Position numbers and translations under genes: made by a program | The notes under the pieces: model-generated | Told to the model about the DNA's origin: nothing | Seen by the model: the letters and a program-made list of their open reading frames with translations, nothing else | The model's database searches: none | Shown: piece after piece, positions 24,184 through 33,754 of the stretch | Position numbering within the stretch: the stretch's first letter is position 1 | How the letters are laid out: every line of letters begins with the position of its first letter | NCBI RefSeq assembly: GCF_026339875.1 | Contig: NZ_JAPEPZ010000002.1 | Coordinates: 310,001 to 374,000, forward strand | Direction: 5' to 3' | Length of the DNA: 64,000 bases | Origin: Streptomyces sp. NBC_01571 | GTDB taxonomy: Bacteria > Actinomycetota > Actinomycetes > Streptomycetales > Streptomycetaceae

Positions 24184-26280
24184 GAACGCCGTGCTCGGCG
24201 CCGGCGCGTAGCCGGCGGGCCGGGTGGTGAAGACCCCGCGGCCCCGGGTCCGGCTGCGCAGCCGCGTCGCGTAGCCGAACAGTTCGGCCAGCGGCACGAC
24301 GGCACTGATCACCACGGCGCCCGCACGCGTGACGGAGCCCGAGACCTGTCCGCGGCGTGCCGCGAGGTCGCCGAGCACCCCGCCCACGGCGTCGTCGGGC
24401 ACGGTGACCGTGAGGTCGACCACCGGTTCCAGCAGCACCATCGCGCAGGCCCGCAACGCCTCCCGCAGCGCGAGCCGGCCGGCCGTGCGGAACGCCATCT
24501 CCGAGGAGTCCTTCGGATGGATCGCTCCGTCGGTCAGGACGACCCGCACCCCGGTCACCGGATTGCCGCCGAGCGGCCCCTCGGCCAGCGCGTCCCGGCA
24601 ACCTGCCTCCACCGCACGGACGTACTCCTGCGGTACCCGGCCGCCGACCACGGCCGAGCGGAACCCGAACCGTGTCGCGCCGTCGTCGGCGAGGTCACCG
24701 AGGGGGTCCCGGGCGGCCTCCAGCGGCTCCACGTCGATGACGACATGGGCGAACTGGCCCGCGCCGCCGTCCTGCTTGACGTGCCGGTGGACCAGCCCGG
24801 ACACCCCGCGGACGACGGTCTCCCGGTAGGCCACCCTCGGTCTGCCGACGTGGACGTCCAGCCCGTGCGCGCGCCGGATCTTCTCCACCGCCACCTCCAG
24901 ATGCAGTTCTCCCATGCCCGACAGCACCGTCTGACCGGTCTCGGGGTCGGTGCGGACGACCAGCGAGGGATCCTCCTCGGCCAGTCGCGCCAACGCCGGC
25001 ACCAGGCGGTCCGCATCGGTGTCCCCGCCGGCCTCGATCGCCACGGAGACGACGGGTTCTGCGACCGCCGGCGGTTCGAGCACCAAGGTGGCCCCGGGTG
25101 CGGTCAGCGTCGACCCGGCGCGGGCCGACTTCAGCCCGACCACCGCGACGATGTCACCGGCCACCGCCCGTTCCAGTGGGGCGTGACGGTCGGCCTGGAC
25201 CCGCAGGATCCGGCCGATCCGCTCGACGCGCCGCGCGCCCGACTCCCACACCGTCTCTCCCTTCCCGATCGTTCCCGAATAGACACGCAGGTACGTCAGC
25301 CGTCCCGTGTTGGTGGCGTTCACCTTGAACACCAGGGCCGCGAACGGTGCCCGCGGGTCGGCGGCCCGTTCCTGTTCCACGCCGCCTCGGGTGCCGCGCA
25401 CCGCGGGCACGTCCAGCGGCGAGGGCAGGTAGGCCACGACCGCGTCGAGCAGCGGTTCGATGCCGCGATTGCGGTAGGCCGATCCGCACAGCACGACGAC
25501 GCCGTCACCGGACCGGGTCAGGTCGCGCAACGCGGCGACCAGGGTCGGTGCGGAGACGCTCCCCTCGGCGCAGAACTCCTCCAGCGCGGCGGGATGGAGT
25601 TCCGCCACCGCTTCCTCCAGGAGTCCTCGACGGCGGTCCGCCTCGGCGCGCAGTGTCTCCGGCACAGGACCTTCCTCGGCCGTGTCGCGGCCGTCGGTCC
25701 AGACGAGCGACCGCATGCGCGGCAGGTCCACCACGCCGGTGAAGCCGGACTCCGTACCGATCGGCAGCTGGACGACCAGCGGGGCCGGATGCAGCCGCTC
25801 CCGGATCGACTCGACCGCCGCGTCGAGGTCGGCACCGGCACGGTCCAGCTTGTTGACGAAGGCGATCCTCGGCACGCCGTACCGGTCCGCCTGCCGCCAC
25901 ACCGACTCGCTCTGCGGTTCCACTCCGGCGACGGCGTCGAACACCGCGACGGCCCCGTCGAGAACCCGCAGCGAACGCGCCACCTCGTCGGAGAAGTCGA
26001 CGTGGCCCGGGGTGTCGATCAGGTTGATGCGGTGGCCGTCCCAGGCGCAACTGACGGCCGCGGCGAAGATGGTGATGCCACGGTCGCGCTCCTGCGGGTC
26101 GAAGTCGGTGACGGTCGTGCCGTCGTGGACCTCACCGCGCTTGTGCGTGGTCCCGGTGACGTACAGGATCCGCTCGGTGAGGGTGGTCTTGCCGGCGTCG
26201 ACGTGGGCGAGGATGCCCAGGTTGCGGACGGCGGTCGGTGGATTCTCGGGATGACGGTGCAGGTCGGTGCGCACGGCCAC
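24163..26280 (-). CDS. elongation factor G-like translational GTPase
   Basis: Protein of 705 residues with the full EF-G layout: GTPase domain with [15 protein letters not shown] (about 25-39), [18 protein letters not shown] (about 88) and NKLD (about 142); domain II ([19 protein letters not shown]); domains III-V ([16 protein letters not shown] and following). It resembles the second EF-G paralogue or ribosomal-protection-like proteins of actinomycetes rather than the housekeeping fusA, as no ribosomal protein or tuf genes adjoin it. GTG start at 26280; the in-frame GTG two codons later has better spacing from GAAAGG. Possible roles: recycling, tolerance to ribosome drugs, or a back-up EF-G. 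Confidence 0.88.
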   Translation of the reverse strand: MAVRTDLHRHPENPPTAVRNLGILAHVDAGKTTLTERILYVTGTTHKRGEVHDGTTVTDFDPQERDRGITIFAAAVSCAWDGHRINLIDTPGHVDFSDEVARSLRVLDGAVAVFDAVAGVEPQSESVWRQADRYGVPRIAFVNKLDRAGADLDAAVESIRERLHPAPLVVQLPIGTESGFTGVVDLPRMRSLVWTDGRDTAEEGPVPETLRAEADRRRGLLEEAVAELHPAALEEFCAEGSVSAPTLVAALRDLTRSGDGVVVLCGSAYRNRGIEPLLDAVVAYLPSPLDVPAVRGTRGGVEQERAADPRAPFAALVFKVNATNTGRLTYLRVYSGTIGKGETVWESGARRVERIGRILRVQADRHAPLERAVAGDIVAVVGLKSARAGSTLTAPGATLVLEPPAVAEPVVSVAIEAGGDTDADRLVPALARLAEEDPSLVVRTDPETGQTVLSGMGELHLEVAVEKIRRAHGLDVHVGRPRVAYRETVVRGVSGLVHRHVKQDGGAGQFAHVVIDVEPLEAARDPLGDLADDGATRFGFRSAVVGGRVPQEYVRAVEAGCRDALAEGPLGGNPVTGVRVVLTDGAIHPKDSSEMAFRTAGRLALREALRACAMVLLEPVVDLTVTVPDDAVGGVLGDLAARRGQVSGSVTRAGAVVISAVVPLAELFGYATRLRSRTRGRGVFTTRPAGYAPAPSTAFQGTPTR

Positions 26281-26882
26281 GGCCTTTCGGGACGATCCGG
26301 AACGGAACGGCGCGATTGCCGGACGAAGCGGCCCGTGGTCGGACCGTGAAGGGACCCCTGGCAGGGCGGAGCGGACGGCACCCGCGCGTCAGGGCGTACG
26401 GAGCCGGCCGATCCGACAACGGACGGGCAGAGGTCAGGAGTTCGTCGCGGAAGACCGGTGCGGGCCGCGCGGCAGGCACCGGGTCCACGTGGACACGAGG
26501 ATCACCTCGTACCGCGTGGGGGGAACGACGACAGCGATGCGGTGACGCACGGCTCGGCTCCCCTCGGTTCGTGACGGCGCGCGCCACGATGTCCCGCGGA
26601 GCCGCGGCCGGGTCGGCAGGTCTGCCGTCGGCTGTGCTCGCGGCTCCGCTTCCGGCGCGCGATGTGTGGCGAGTGTAGGGAATCCGCAGGGGTCGGGGCA
26701 TCGGGTTTTTCGTGCGCCGCCCCAACCCCCCGCCGCCCCAACCCCAACACATCACCGGGTACTTCGGCTGCCGCAGCTAGACAGGTCGCGGCGCACGGCC
26801 CGGGGACCTCGGGTCGGGGCCTGCGGGTCGCCGCCCGCGCCGTACCGATCGAGACCCTACGGTTCACGGTTCACGGCTCGCG
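26281..26882. other. intergenic region with a G-quadruplex motif
   Basis: About 600 bases upstream of the EF-G-like gene and downstream of the alpha/beta hydrolase gene, both minus strand. No gene recognised. It contains four G-tracts on the minus strand at 26720-26745 and presumably the promoter of the EF-G-like gene. Confidence 0.4.
26720..26745 (-). other. G-quadruplex-forming motif
   Basis: The minus strand reads GGGG-TT-GGGG-CGGC-GGGGGG-TT-GGGG, meeting the usual G4 rule with very short loops. It arises from a 16-bp near-duplication. Located about 440 bp upstream of the EF-G-like start. Confidence 0.6.
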
Positions 26883-27626
26883 TCAGAGCACGCCCACGCC
26901 GGACGCCGACAGTGCGGTGGCGAGCAGTCCGTCGGCCGGACCGGCCGGGCCGCCGGACGTCAGCAGTCCGGCGACCGCCGCCGCCGTGGCCCGGTGCCAG
27001 GTTCCGCACCGCCGGAGCATGGCGTGGTCCCCGGCCTTCACCAGGAGGACACCGGCGTGCGAACCGGCGTCCCGGGCACGGTGTACGAACGACACGGACG
27101 CGTGTGGATCGGTGACCCGGTCCCGGTCGCCGTGGAGCACGATCACCTCCCGGTCCCGCAGGTGGGCCACCGGTTCGCCCTCCGGGCACCAGGGGGCGAG
27201 CGCCACCACTCCCCTGACCTGAGGTGCGTCGGCGACGCGCAGCGCGGTGCGGCCTCCCATGGAATGGCCCACGAGGATCACGGGCACCTCCCCGACGAGC
27301 CGGGTGAGCTCGGTCAGGGCCTGCCGGGCGTCCTGGACCGGGTCGGCGCGGGAACCGTTCCATCCCCGGTGGCGGTAGCGGACCCTGCCGAGGAACACCT
27401 CGCCGTCCGGCACCGCCGCGGCGACGGCCCGGGCGACGGGCCGCATGCGCAGCGCCGCCACGTGCCAGGGCCGTGAGGGCGCCAGGCTGTCGGCCCTGCC
27501 TCCGTGCAGGACGAGCACGGCCGCGCTCGCCGGACCCCGGTGACGGAGCGGCACCAGGGCCGGACGGTCCCCGGCCGGCCGTCGACCCGGCGCGCCCAGG
27601 GGCGTCCTCTGCGTACGGCTGTCCAT
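26883..27626 (-). CDS. alpha/beta hydrolase
   Basis: Protein of 247 residues. It has the fold's early strand AAVLVLHGGRADSLAPSR, the nucleophile elbow GHSMGG (Ser nucleophile), a catalytic-acid candidate in VLHGDRDRVT and the histidine in AGDHAMLRR. Serine hydrolase with unknown substrate (esterase or lipase type). ATG at 27626 with AGGAAGAGG upstream. Divergently oriented to the DNA ligase gene, with 321 bp between. Confidence 0.88.
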   Translation of the reverse strand: MDSRTQRTPLGAPGRRPAGDRPALVPLRHRGPASAAVLVLHGGRADSLAPSRPWHVAALRMRPVARAVAAAVPDGEVFLGRVRYRHRGWNGSRADPVQDARQALTELTRLVGEVPVILVGHSMGGRTALRVADAPQVRGVVALAPWCPEGEPVAHLRDREVIVLHGDRDRVTDPHASVSFVHRARDAGSHAGVLLVKAGDHAMLRRCGTWHRATAAAVAGLLTSGGPAGPADGLLATALSASGVGVL

Positions 27627-27947
27627 CGCACCTCTTCCTGTGGCCCGGTCCGCCCGCCGACGGACACGCTGTCCCGTCGCCCCCCCCGCATCATCCGTCG
27701 CCGGGCGCCGCGCGGATTGGTCATCCCCACGTGAACATCCCCCTCGTCCCTGCGGCCAGGGTCCTCGCGCGGGGCCGGGGCCGGCGTGGGATCAGACGTC
27801 CAGGTCGGCTTCCGGACGCTCGAGGTCGTGCCGGGCCGCCGGGTCCTCGCGCCGTCCTCACGCTCTCCGCCGGGGCTCTCCGCCGAGCACCCGGCGGACG
27901 ACGGTCGTACGAGGGCGTTGTCAGTGGTGGCGTGCAGGATGACGGGT
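27627..27947. other. divergent promoter region, hydrolase/ligA
   Basis: About 320 bases with no recognised gene. It should hold the promoters of the hydrolase (minus) and ligase (plus). No clear operator was seen. Confidence 0.3.
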
Positions 27948-30116
27948 ATGACAACACCAGCTGCAGTGATCGTGGATGCCGTCGCCTACGCGCAGGCGGT
28001 CGAGGACGCGGTGCGGGCGTCGGCCGCCTACTACACGGGCGGCACTTCGGTACTGGACGACGACGCCTACGACCGGCTGGTGCGCGGCATCGCGGCGTGG
28101 GAGGCCGAGCACCCCGAGGAGGTGCTGCCCGACTCACCGTCGGGCAAGGTCGCCGGCGGCGCCGTGGAAGGCGACGTCCCGCACACGGTGGCGATGCTGA
28201 GCCTGGACAACGTCTTCTCGGCCGAGGAGTTCACCGCGTGGACCACGTCGCTGGCCCGCCGGATCGGCCACGACGCCACTCGTTTCAGCGTGGAGCCGAA
28301 GCTCGACGGACTCGCGATCGCCGCCCGCTACACCCGCGGCCGTCTGGAGAGACTCATCACCCGGGGCGACGGGACGGCCGGGGAGGACGTCTCGCACGCC
28401 ATCGGCACCGTCGAGGGCCTGCCACGGGAGCTCACCGAGCCGGTCACGGTGGAGGTGCGCGGTGAAGTCCTGATGTCCACCGCCCAGTTCGAGTACGCCA
28501 ACGAGGTGCGCACCCAGCACGGCGGGCAGCCGTTCGCGAACCCGCGCAACGCGGCGGCGGGCACCCTGCGTGCCAAGGACCGCGCCTACACCGTGCCGAT
28601 GAGCTTCTTCGGATACGGCCTGCTGCCGCTGCCCGGCACGGACAGCGCCCTCGCGGAGCGCCTGGCGGAGCTGGCGCACAGCGACCTCATGGCGCAGACC
28701 GGCGCCTACGGGGTGAGCACCACCGCCACCACCGCGGTGCCCGGCATCACCGCCGGCACCGCCGAGCAGGTCCTCGCCCGCGTCAAGGAGATCGCGGCGC
28801 TGCGAGCCGAATTGCCCTTCGGGATCGACGGAATCGTGATCAAGGCCGACCTGGCCGCGGACCAGCGGGCCGCCGGGTCGGGTACGCGTGCCCCGCGCTG
28901 GGCCATCGCCTACAAGCTGCCCGCGGTCGAGAAGATCACCCGGCTGCTGGGGGTGGAGTGGAACGTGGGCCGCACCGGCATCATCGCCCCGCGCGCCGTC
29001 CTGGAGCCGGTCGAGATCGACGGTTCCACCATCACGTACGCCACACTCCACAATCCGGCGGACATCACCCGCCGCGATCTGCGCCTGGGCGACCACGTCA
29101 TGGTGCACCGGGCCGGTGACGTCATCCCCCGTGTCGAAGCCCCGGTCGCCCATCTGCGCAGCGGCGAAGAGGAACCGATCGTCTTCCCCGAGGCGTGTCC
29201 GCGGTGCGGGTCCGCCATCGACACCGGCGAGCAGCGCTGGCGTTGTGCGAACGGCCGCAACTGCCACCTGGTCGCCGCCCTCTCCTACGCGGCCGGGCGC
29301 GACCAGCTCGACATCGAGGGACTCGGCTCCACCCGTGTCGTCCAGCTCGTCGAGGCCGGCCTGGTCGCCGACCTCGCCGATCTGTTCGCTCTCACCCGCG
29401 AACAGCTCCTGGGCCTGGAGCGGATGGGTGAGACCAGTACCGACAATCTCCTCGCCGCGATCGCCGCGGCCAAGGGACAGCCGTTGTCACGGGTGTTGTG
29501 CGCGCTCGGTGTCCGCGGCACCGGTCGCTCCATGTCCCGTCGTATCGCACGGTACTTCGCCACCATGGACCTCATCCGCGCCGCCGACGCCGAGACACTG
29601 CAGCAGGTCGAGGGCATCGGCACCGAGAAGGCGCCGTCCATCGTCGCCGAGCTCGCCGAACTGGCCCCGCTCATCGACAGACTCAGCGCCGCCGGGGTCA
29701 ACATGACCGAACCGGGCGCCACTCCGCCGGCCCCCGCGACCGACACCGGCGACACCACCGACGCGGACACGACCGCCGACGAGGAGGGCACGCCGGCCGG
29801 CGGGGCGGGCGAGCCGGCCGGCGGGGCGGGCGAGCCGGCCGGCGGGGCGGGCGAGCCGGCCGGCGGTCCACTGGCCGGGATGACGGTCGTCGTCACCGGC
29901 GCGATGACCGGCGCCCTCGAAAAGCTCAGCCGCAACCAGATGAACGAGCTCATCGAACGCGCCGGTGGCCGCTCCTCCTCCAGCGTCTCCAAGAAGACCA
30001 CCCTGGTCGTCGCGGGGGCCAACGCCGGGTCCAAGCGCGCCAAGGCCGAGGATCTCGGTGTCCGTCTGGCCGCCCCCGAGGAGTTCGCATCGCTCGTCGC
30101 CGACTTCCTCGGCTGA
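27948..30116 (+). CDS. ligA: NAD-dependent DNA ligase LigA with repeat-expanded linker
   Basis: Protein of 722 residues in canonical order. NAD-binding Ia region ([20 protein letters not shown]) comes first, then the adenylation domain with catalytic lysine in EPKLDG (Lys118). The OB fold, a four-cysteine zinc finger ([16 protein letters not shown], about 417-440), helix-hairpin-helix repeats and a C-terminal BRCT domain (about 641-722) follow. Seals nicks using NAD. Start at ATG 27948 after AGGA; an ATG three codons earlier is possible. Between HhH and BRCT lies an acidic linker with a perfect 7-residue repeat (EPAGGAG, three times). Context is not the usual housekeeping ligA neighbourhood, so it may be a second ligase. 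Confidence 0.93.
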   Translation: MTTPAAVIVDAVAYAQAVEDAVRASAAYYTGGTSVLDDDAYDRLVRGIAAWEAEHPEEVLPDSPSGKVAGGAVEGDVPHTVAMLSLDNVFSAEEFTAWTTSLARRIGHDATRFSVEPKLDGLAIAARYTRGRLERLITRGDGTAGEDVSHAIGTVEGLPRELTEPVTVEVRGEVLMSTAQFEYANEVRTQHGGQPFANPRNAAAGTLRAKDRAYTVPMSFFGYGLLPLPGTDSALAERLAELAHSDLMAQTGAYGVSTTATTAVPGITAGTAEQVLARVKEIAALRAELPFGIDGIVIKADLAADQRAAGSGTRAPRWAIAYKLPAVEKITRLLGVEWNVGRTGIIAPRAVLEPVEIDGSTITYATLHNPADITRRDLRLGDHVMVHRAGDVIPRVEAPVAHLRSGEEEPIVFPEACPRCGSAIDTGEQRWRCANGRNCHLVAALSYAAGRDQLDIEGLGSTRVVQLVEAGLVADLADLFALTREQLLGLERMGETSTDNLLAAIAAAKGQPLSRVLCALGVRGTGRSMSRRIARYFATMDLIRAADAETLQQVEGIGTEKAPSIVAELAELAPLIDRLSAAGVNMTEPGATPPAPATDTGDTTDADTTADEEGTPAGGAGEPAGGAGEPAGGAGEPAGGPLAGMTVVVTGAMTGALEKLSRNQMNELIERAGGRSSSSVSKKTTLVVAGANAGSKRAKAEDLGVRLAAPEEFASLVADFLG
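29792..29866. repeat. 21-bp tandem repeat within ligA
   Basis: GCCGGCCGGCGGGGCGGGCG-A is repeated three times plus a partial fourth copy. The 21-bp period keeps frame and encodes EPAGGAG repeats in the linker before the BRCT domain. Confidence 0.9.
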
Positions 30117-30327
30117 GGAGGCCGCGTCCGCTCGTGTTCCGCACCTCACAGCGGTGACGGGGACGGGCCGGGAACAACGCGCGCCGTCCGGCCGTTGGTC
30201 CGTGTGTGGCTGCGGAGGGGACAGTGTCCCCGGGCCCTACCCGAAGCCCATGGGGACGATCGTCCGGCTGAAGCCCCATGGAGCCCTCCGCCGAGAGGCG
30301 ACTGCCCTCCGCCGGCCACCGCACACG
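30117..30327. other. short region after ligA
   Basis: No gene recognised. CCATGGGG and CCCCATGG face each other near 30250-30280 as a weak inverted repeat. Confidence 0.25.
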
Positions 30328-30359
30328 GCCCCGGCTGGTCTCCCCCGTCCAGCCGGGGC
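30328..30359. terminator. terminator between convergent ligA and FAD oxidoreductase genes
   Basis: An 11-bp perfect stem (GCCCCGGCTGG with its complement) and 10-base loop lie between two convergent genes; likely bidirectional. Confidence 0.65.
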
Positions 30360-30399
30360 TCTCTCATGCCGATCCGCGGCCCGGCGGCGCGCCTCAGGC

Positions 30400-31641
30400 C
30401 TACGACGCCAGGTCCCGCGCCACCGCGCGGGCCGCGCGTGCGCCCGAGGCCAGTGCCCCCTGGACGGACCCGGTGGCGCGGTGGTCGCCGCACACGTACC
30501 GGCCCGGAGCGAACCGGGCGGTGCGGCTCAGCGGGTGCGGTGGCGGCATGGCAGGCAGCGCGTCGGGCACGGTGCGAGCGCTCAGGAGCTGCCACGCGCC
30601 CGCGTCGGTCCCGTACACCTCGGAGAGTGCCCCGCGGACCTCGTTCTCGCGGCCCTCGTGGTCGCCGCCGAGCACGGACGTGGCGATCAGCGCCCCGCCG
30701 GCGGGGGCGTAGCCGGGCACCACCTCGCTGAGAACGCAGGTGTTGAGGAACCTCCTTCGCACGTCCGTCAGAAGGGTGGGTTCGGCCAGCGGGGAATGCG
30801 TCGCGGCGTGGTAGTACGTCGTCACCACCCGACAGGCGGGCGCGTCCAGCCCCGGCAGCAGCGTGGTCGCCGGGCCGGGGCCGGTCGCCACCACCACCGC
30901 CCGCGCGGGCATTTCGCCGCCCGTGGCCAGGGCGACCCCGGTGCCCGTCAGCCGGGCCACCGGGGTGTCGAGGCTCACGGCGTCCGGCGGCAGTGCGGCG
31001 GCGAGCAGCCGCGGCACCGCCCCGATGCCCTCGGAAGGCAGGCACAGGGTGCCGCGCAGCATGCTGCGCCAGACCAGGTGGAAGACCCGGCTGGAGGTCT
31101 CCAGCTCGTCCTCCAGGAACACCCCGGAGAGGAACGGACGGAAGAACCTCTCGACGAACTCCTCGGAGAACCCGGCATCCGCCAGCGCGGTGCGCGTCGT
31201 CCGGTCGTCGCCGCGGTCCGGCGAGCGGACCGGAGCGACCATGTCGCGGGCCGACAGGACGCCCAGGGCGAGCAGGTCCCGGCTCCCCGCGAACCGCCCG
31301 GGGCGCAGATCACCGAGCCGGTGCGGTTTCCGGGTCGGGTCGCCGAAGCGCAGCACACCGTCGTCGGTGTGCACGAGGAACCCGGGGGTGAACGGCCGCA
31401 GCCGCAGTTCGCGCAGTGGAAGGCGGCGTCGGACCTGCGGATAGGAAGTGTTGAACACCTGGAAACCGCGGTCGAGCACGAACCCCTCGTGGCGGTCCGA
31501 GCGCATGCGTCCGCCGACGCCGTCCGACGCCTCCAGGACCCGGACGCCGAATCCGGCAAGGGCGAGGTCGTGGGCGCAGGCCAGACCGGCGAGACCGGCG
31601 CCGACCACCAGCACGTCGGGCACACCGCGGGTGGTGGCCAT
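30400..31641 (-). CDS. FAD-dependent amine oxidase/protoporphyrinogen oxidase-like protein
   Basis: Protein of 413 residues. N-terminal Rossmann FAD motif VLVVGAGLAGLACAHDLALA, then the GGR motif in DGVGGRMRSDRHEGFVLDRG. The C-terminal FAD-contact segment is PGRYVCGDHRATGSVQGALASG. The FAD/NAD(P) oxidoreductase (NAD_binding_8, amine-oxidase type) family also includes carotenoid and phytoene desaturases; the substrate is unknown. ATG at 31641 with GGAGAG upstream. Single gene facing ligA. Confidence 0.88.
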   Translation of the reverse strand: MATTRGVPDVLVVGAGLAGLACAHDLALAGFGVRVLEASDGVGGRMRSDRHEGFVLDRGFQVFNTSYPQVRRRLPLRELRLRPFTPGFLVHTDDGVLRFGDPTRKPHRLGDLRPGRFAGSRDLLALGVLSARDMVAPVRSPDRGDDRTTRTALADAGFSEEFVERFFRPFLSGVFLEDELETSSRVFHLVWRSMLRGTLCLPSEGIGAVPRLLAAALPPDAVSLDTPVARLTGTGVALATGGEMPARAVVVATGPGPATTLLPGLDAPACRVVTTYYHAATHSPLAEPTLLTDVRRRFLNTCVLSEVVPGYAPAGGALIATSVLGGDHEGRENEVRGALSEVYGTDAGAWQLLSARTVPDALPAMPPPHPLSRTARFAPGRYVCGDHRATGSVQGALASGARAARAVARDLAS

Positions 31642-31815
31642 GAGGCTCTCCTTCGCTGAGCGGCTGCGTCGGCGCGGGGTGTCCGGACACACGGCCCTGG
31701 TGGCACGACCCCGCGCTCTCCTGAACCGGTCTACCCGTCGCGCCGCCCGTCCGGATGCGGAAGGGCGTGGATCACTCCTTCGCACGGCCGGCCGAGGCGG
31801 TCCGGGTCGACGCAG

Positions 31816-31854
31816 ACGCCGGTGCCGCCTCCGAGGAGGGGGCGGCACCGGCGT
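31816..31854 (-). terminator. terminator after the second PRC-barrel gene
   Basis: A 14-bp perfect stem (ACGCCGGTGCCGCC with its complement) and an 11-base loop, 25 bases past the PRC-barrel stop on the minus strand. Confidence 0.75.
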
Positions 31855-31878
31855 AGGAGTGTCTGCGCGGAAGCGGTG

Positions 31879-32226
31879 TCAGTGACCGGACCCGTAATGG
31901 CCGCCCAGCTGGTCGCGGTAGTGCGGGTCGCCGAGGTGCTTCTCCTTGTCGAACTCCGGCGCCGCCTTGATCTCGTCCTTGGTCCGGGAGACATGGACGG
32001 TCTTGTCTTCGTGGCTGATCGCGGTGATCGTCCCGGCCGGCAGCAGCACTTCCTTGCCGAAGATCCAGATGCCGGTGTCGACGACGATGTACTGAGAACC
32101 GACCTCGTCGGAGTGCTTGTCGACCTTGCCGATGTGGCCGTCGCTCGCGTCCACCCGGTATCCGGTCAGATCGGCGTCCGGGGTGTGACCGGCGGTCGGA
32201 GCGTAGGCCCACAGGTTCTCGTTCAC
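31879..32226 (-). CDS. PRC-barrel domain protein (paralogue of the 17.0-kb gene)
   Basis: Protein of 115 residues: LTGYRVDASDGHIGKVDKHS, then YIVVDTGIWIFGKEVLLPAG, KDEIKAAPEFDKEKHLGDPH. Very similar in layout to the protein at 17011-17376. GTG start at 32226 chosen for GGAAGGA 7 bases upstream; the longer open frame upstream is made of the 17-bp tandem repeat and is not credible coding. Divergent from a SpoIIE-type phosphatase gene. General stress protein of unknown mechanism. Confidence 0.87.
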   Translation of the reverse strand: MNENLWAYAPTAGHTPDADLTGYRVDASDGHIGKVDKHSDEVGSQYIVVDTGIWIFGKEVLLPAGTITAISHEDKTVHVSRTKDEIKAAPEFDKEKHLGDPHYRDQLGGHYGSGH

Positions 32227-32543
32227 GAAGAAGTCCTTCCACTTGTCCGCGCGGATCCGTGTTCTCTCCGGGTCCGCGTTCCGTGCGGGTGCGTGTTCCG
32301 TGCGGCTGCGTCTTCTGTGCGGCTGCGTGTTCGGTGCGGGCGCGCATTCTGTGTGGTGCGCGCTCGAAGGACCGGGTGTCCTCTTCTCCGGCTCCGACAC
32401 ATATTCCGCGGAAGACAGATCCCGGCGGGGAAATCCGAATTTCAACCACTGCTCCGGACCTTTTCCGTTCGGCCCATGGAATTCCCCACCGTGATGCGCC
32501 GTGGCCCCGGACGTAGGAGCGTGGTGGAGGAGGGAGGAGTGCT
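32227..32543. other. divergent intergenic region with tandem repeat
   Basis: About 317 bases between the PRC-barrel gene and the membrane SpoIIE-type gene. Holds the 17-bp repeat array at 32278-32362 and presumably both promoters. An AT-richer stretch lies around 32430-32480. Confidence 0.4.
32278..32362. repeat. 17-bp tandem repeat, five degenerate units
   Basis: Units of the type GTTCCGTGCGGGTGCGT start at 32278, 32295, 32312, 32329 and 32346. They are 50-135 bp upstream of the PRC-barrel start, so they lie in its leader or promoter region. Confidence 0.8.
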
Positions 32544-33650
32544 ATGGGCGCGGCCGTCCCACGGCTCGGAGCGAACAAGAAGCGTGGCTGGCTGCGCGGA
32601 GCCCCGCCCCCGCGTTGGGTGCGGGTGCTGCCGCCGGCTCTGCTGGTTGTGGTCTGCGGCACGGAACTCGCGAGCAAGCGACCGGTGGACATCGGATTCC
32701 TGCTGGGCGTCGTCCCGTCCCTGGCCGTGCTCTCCTACGGGCCGCTGGTGACGGCGCTCTACGGCGGCATCGTCATCGCCCTGCTGGTCGTTCCGGCGCT
32801 CCAGCTCAACCATCCGGGCAACGCCGACCTGCTGACCATCGCGTTCATCGCGGCGCTCAGCGTGATCCTGTCCCTGGTACGCAGCCGTCGCGACGCCGAC
32901 CTGGTCACGGTGCGCACCGTCGCCGAGGCGGCGCAGCTCGCCGTGCTGCCGCCGCTTCCCGAGTCCGTCGGACCGGTGCGGTGCATGGGCCTCTACCGTG
33001 CGGCGCAACGCGAGACCCTGGTCGGCGGTGACTTCTTCGACGTGCGCGACGGGCCCTACGGTGTACGAGCCGTGATGGGAGACGTCCAGGGGCACGGTCT
33101 GTCCGCCGTCGGAACGGTCGCCTCGCTCCTCGGGGCGTTCCGCGAGTCGGTGCTCGACCAGCGCGACCTGACCTCTGCGGCCTCCCGCCTCGACCGCCGG
33201 CTGATCGTCGACTCGGCCCAGACCGAGCACGCCGAGTTGTTCGCCACCGCCCTGCTGCTGGAATTCTCCGCCACCGCGGACACCGTACGGCTGACCTCGT
33301 GCGGGCACCCGCATCCGTATCTGCTGCGCGGCGGAAAAGCTGTCGAACTGGTCCTGGAACCCGGGGCTCCACTCGGTCTCGGATTCTTCAAGCTCTCTCC
33401 GCCGCATGTCCGTACGGTGTTGCTCGAACCCGGCGACCGACTGTTCCTGGGGTCCGACGGCGTGACCGAGAGCCGGGACACGACGGGGGCGTTCTATCCC
33501 CTGACCGAGCGCCTGACCCTGTTCGCGCAGGAGTCTCCGTCCGAGCTCACCACCCGCCTCTGGGAGGACCTTCTGCAGTTCTGCGGCGCGGTGCGTGACG
33601 ATGTGACGATGCTCGTCCTCACCCCCCGCACGGAGCACGTCACCGGGTGA
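32544..33650 (+). CDS. membrane-anchored SpoIIE-type PP2C phosphatase
   Basis: Protein of 368 residues: two or three membrane helices in the first 120 residues (LPPALLVVVCGTE, FLLGVVPSLAVLSYGPLVTA, LLTIAFIAALSVILSLV), then a SpoIIE phosphatase domain. Metal-binding motifs are intact: GGDFFDV, GDVQGHG, SDGVTE and RDDVTML. ATG at 32544 preceded by GGGAGGAG. No fused sensor domain beyond the membrane part. Expected to dephosphorylate STAS antagonists, perhaps those at 16-18 kb. Confidence 0.9.
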   Translation: MGAAVPRLGANKKRGWLRGAPPPRWVRVLPPALLVVVCGTELASKRPVDIGFLLGVVPSLAVLSYGPLVTALYGGIVIALLVVPALQLNHPGNADLLTIAFIAALSVILSLVRSRRDADLVTVRTVAEAAQLAVLPPLPESVGPVRCMGLYRAAQRETLVGGDFFDVRDGPYGVRAVMGDVQGHGLSAVGTVASLLGAFRESVLDQRDLTSAASRLDRRLIVDSAQTEHAELFATALLLEFSATADTVRLTSCGHPHPYLLRGGKAVELVLEPGAPLGLGFFKLSPPHVRTVLLEPGDRLFLGSDGVTESRDTTGAFYPLTERLTLFAQESPSELTTRLWEDLLQFCGAVRDDVTMLVLTPRTEHVTG

Positions 33651-33754
33651 ACGGACTCGACGGACGAACGGGCTCCCCCGCCCGGTCCGCGCGAGGCGGT
33701 CCCGGACGGGCGAGTCGGGTCAGCGAGGACGGGACCGGGTCGGTTCGGTCGCCG

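Noticed and set aside
23920..26349. Open plus-strand frame of about 800 codons opposite the EF-G-like gene
   Set aside because: Shadow frame: His/Arg/Gly-rich with no family resemblance, no binding site, complementary to conserved GTPase motifs.
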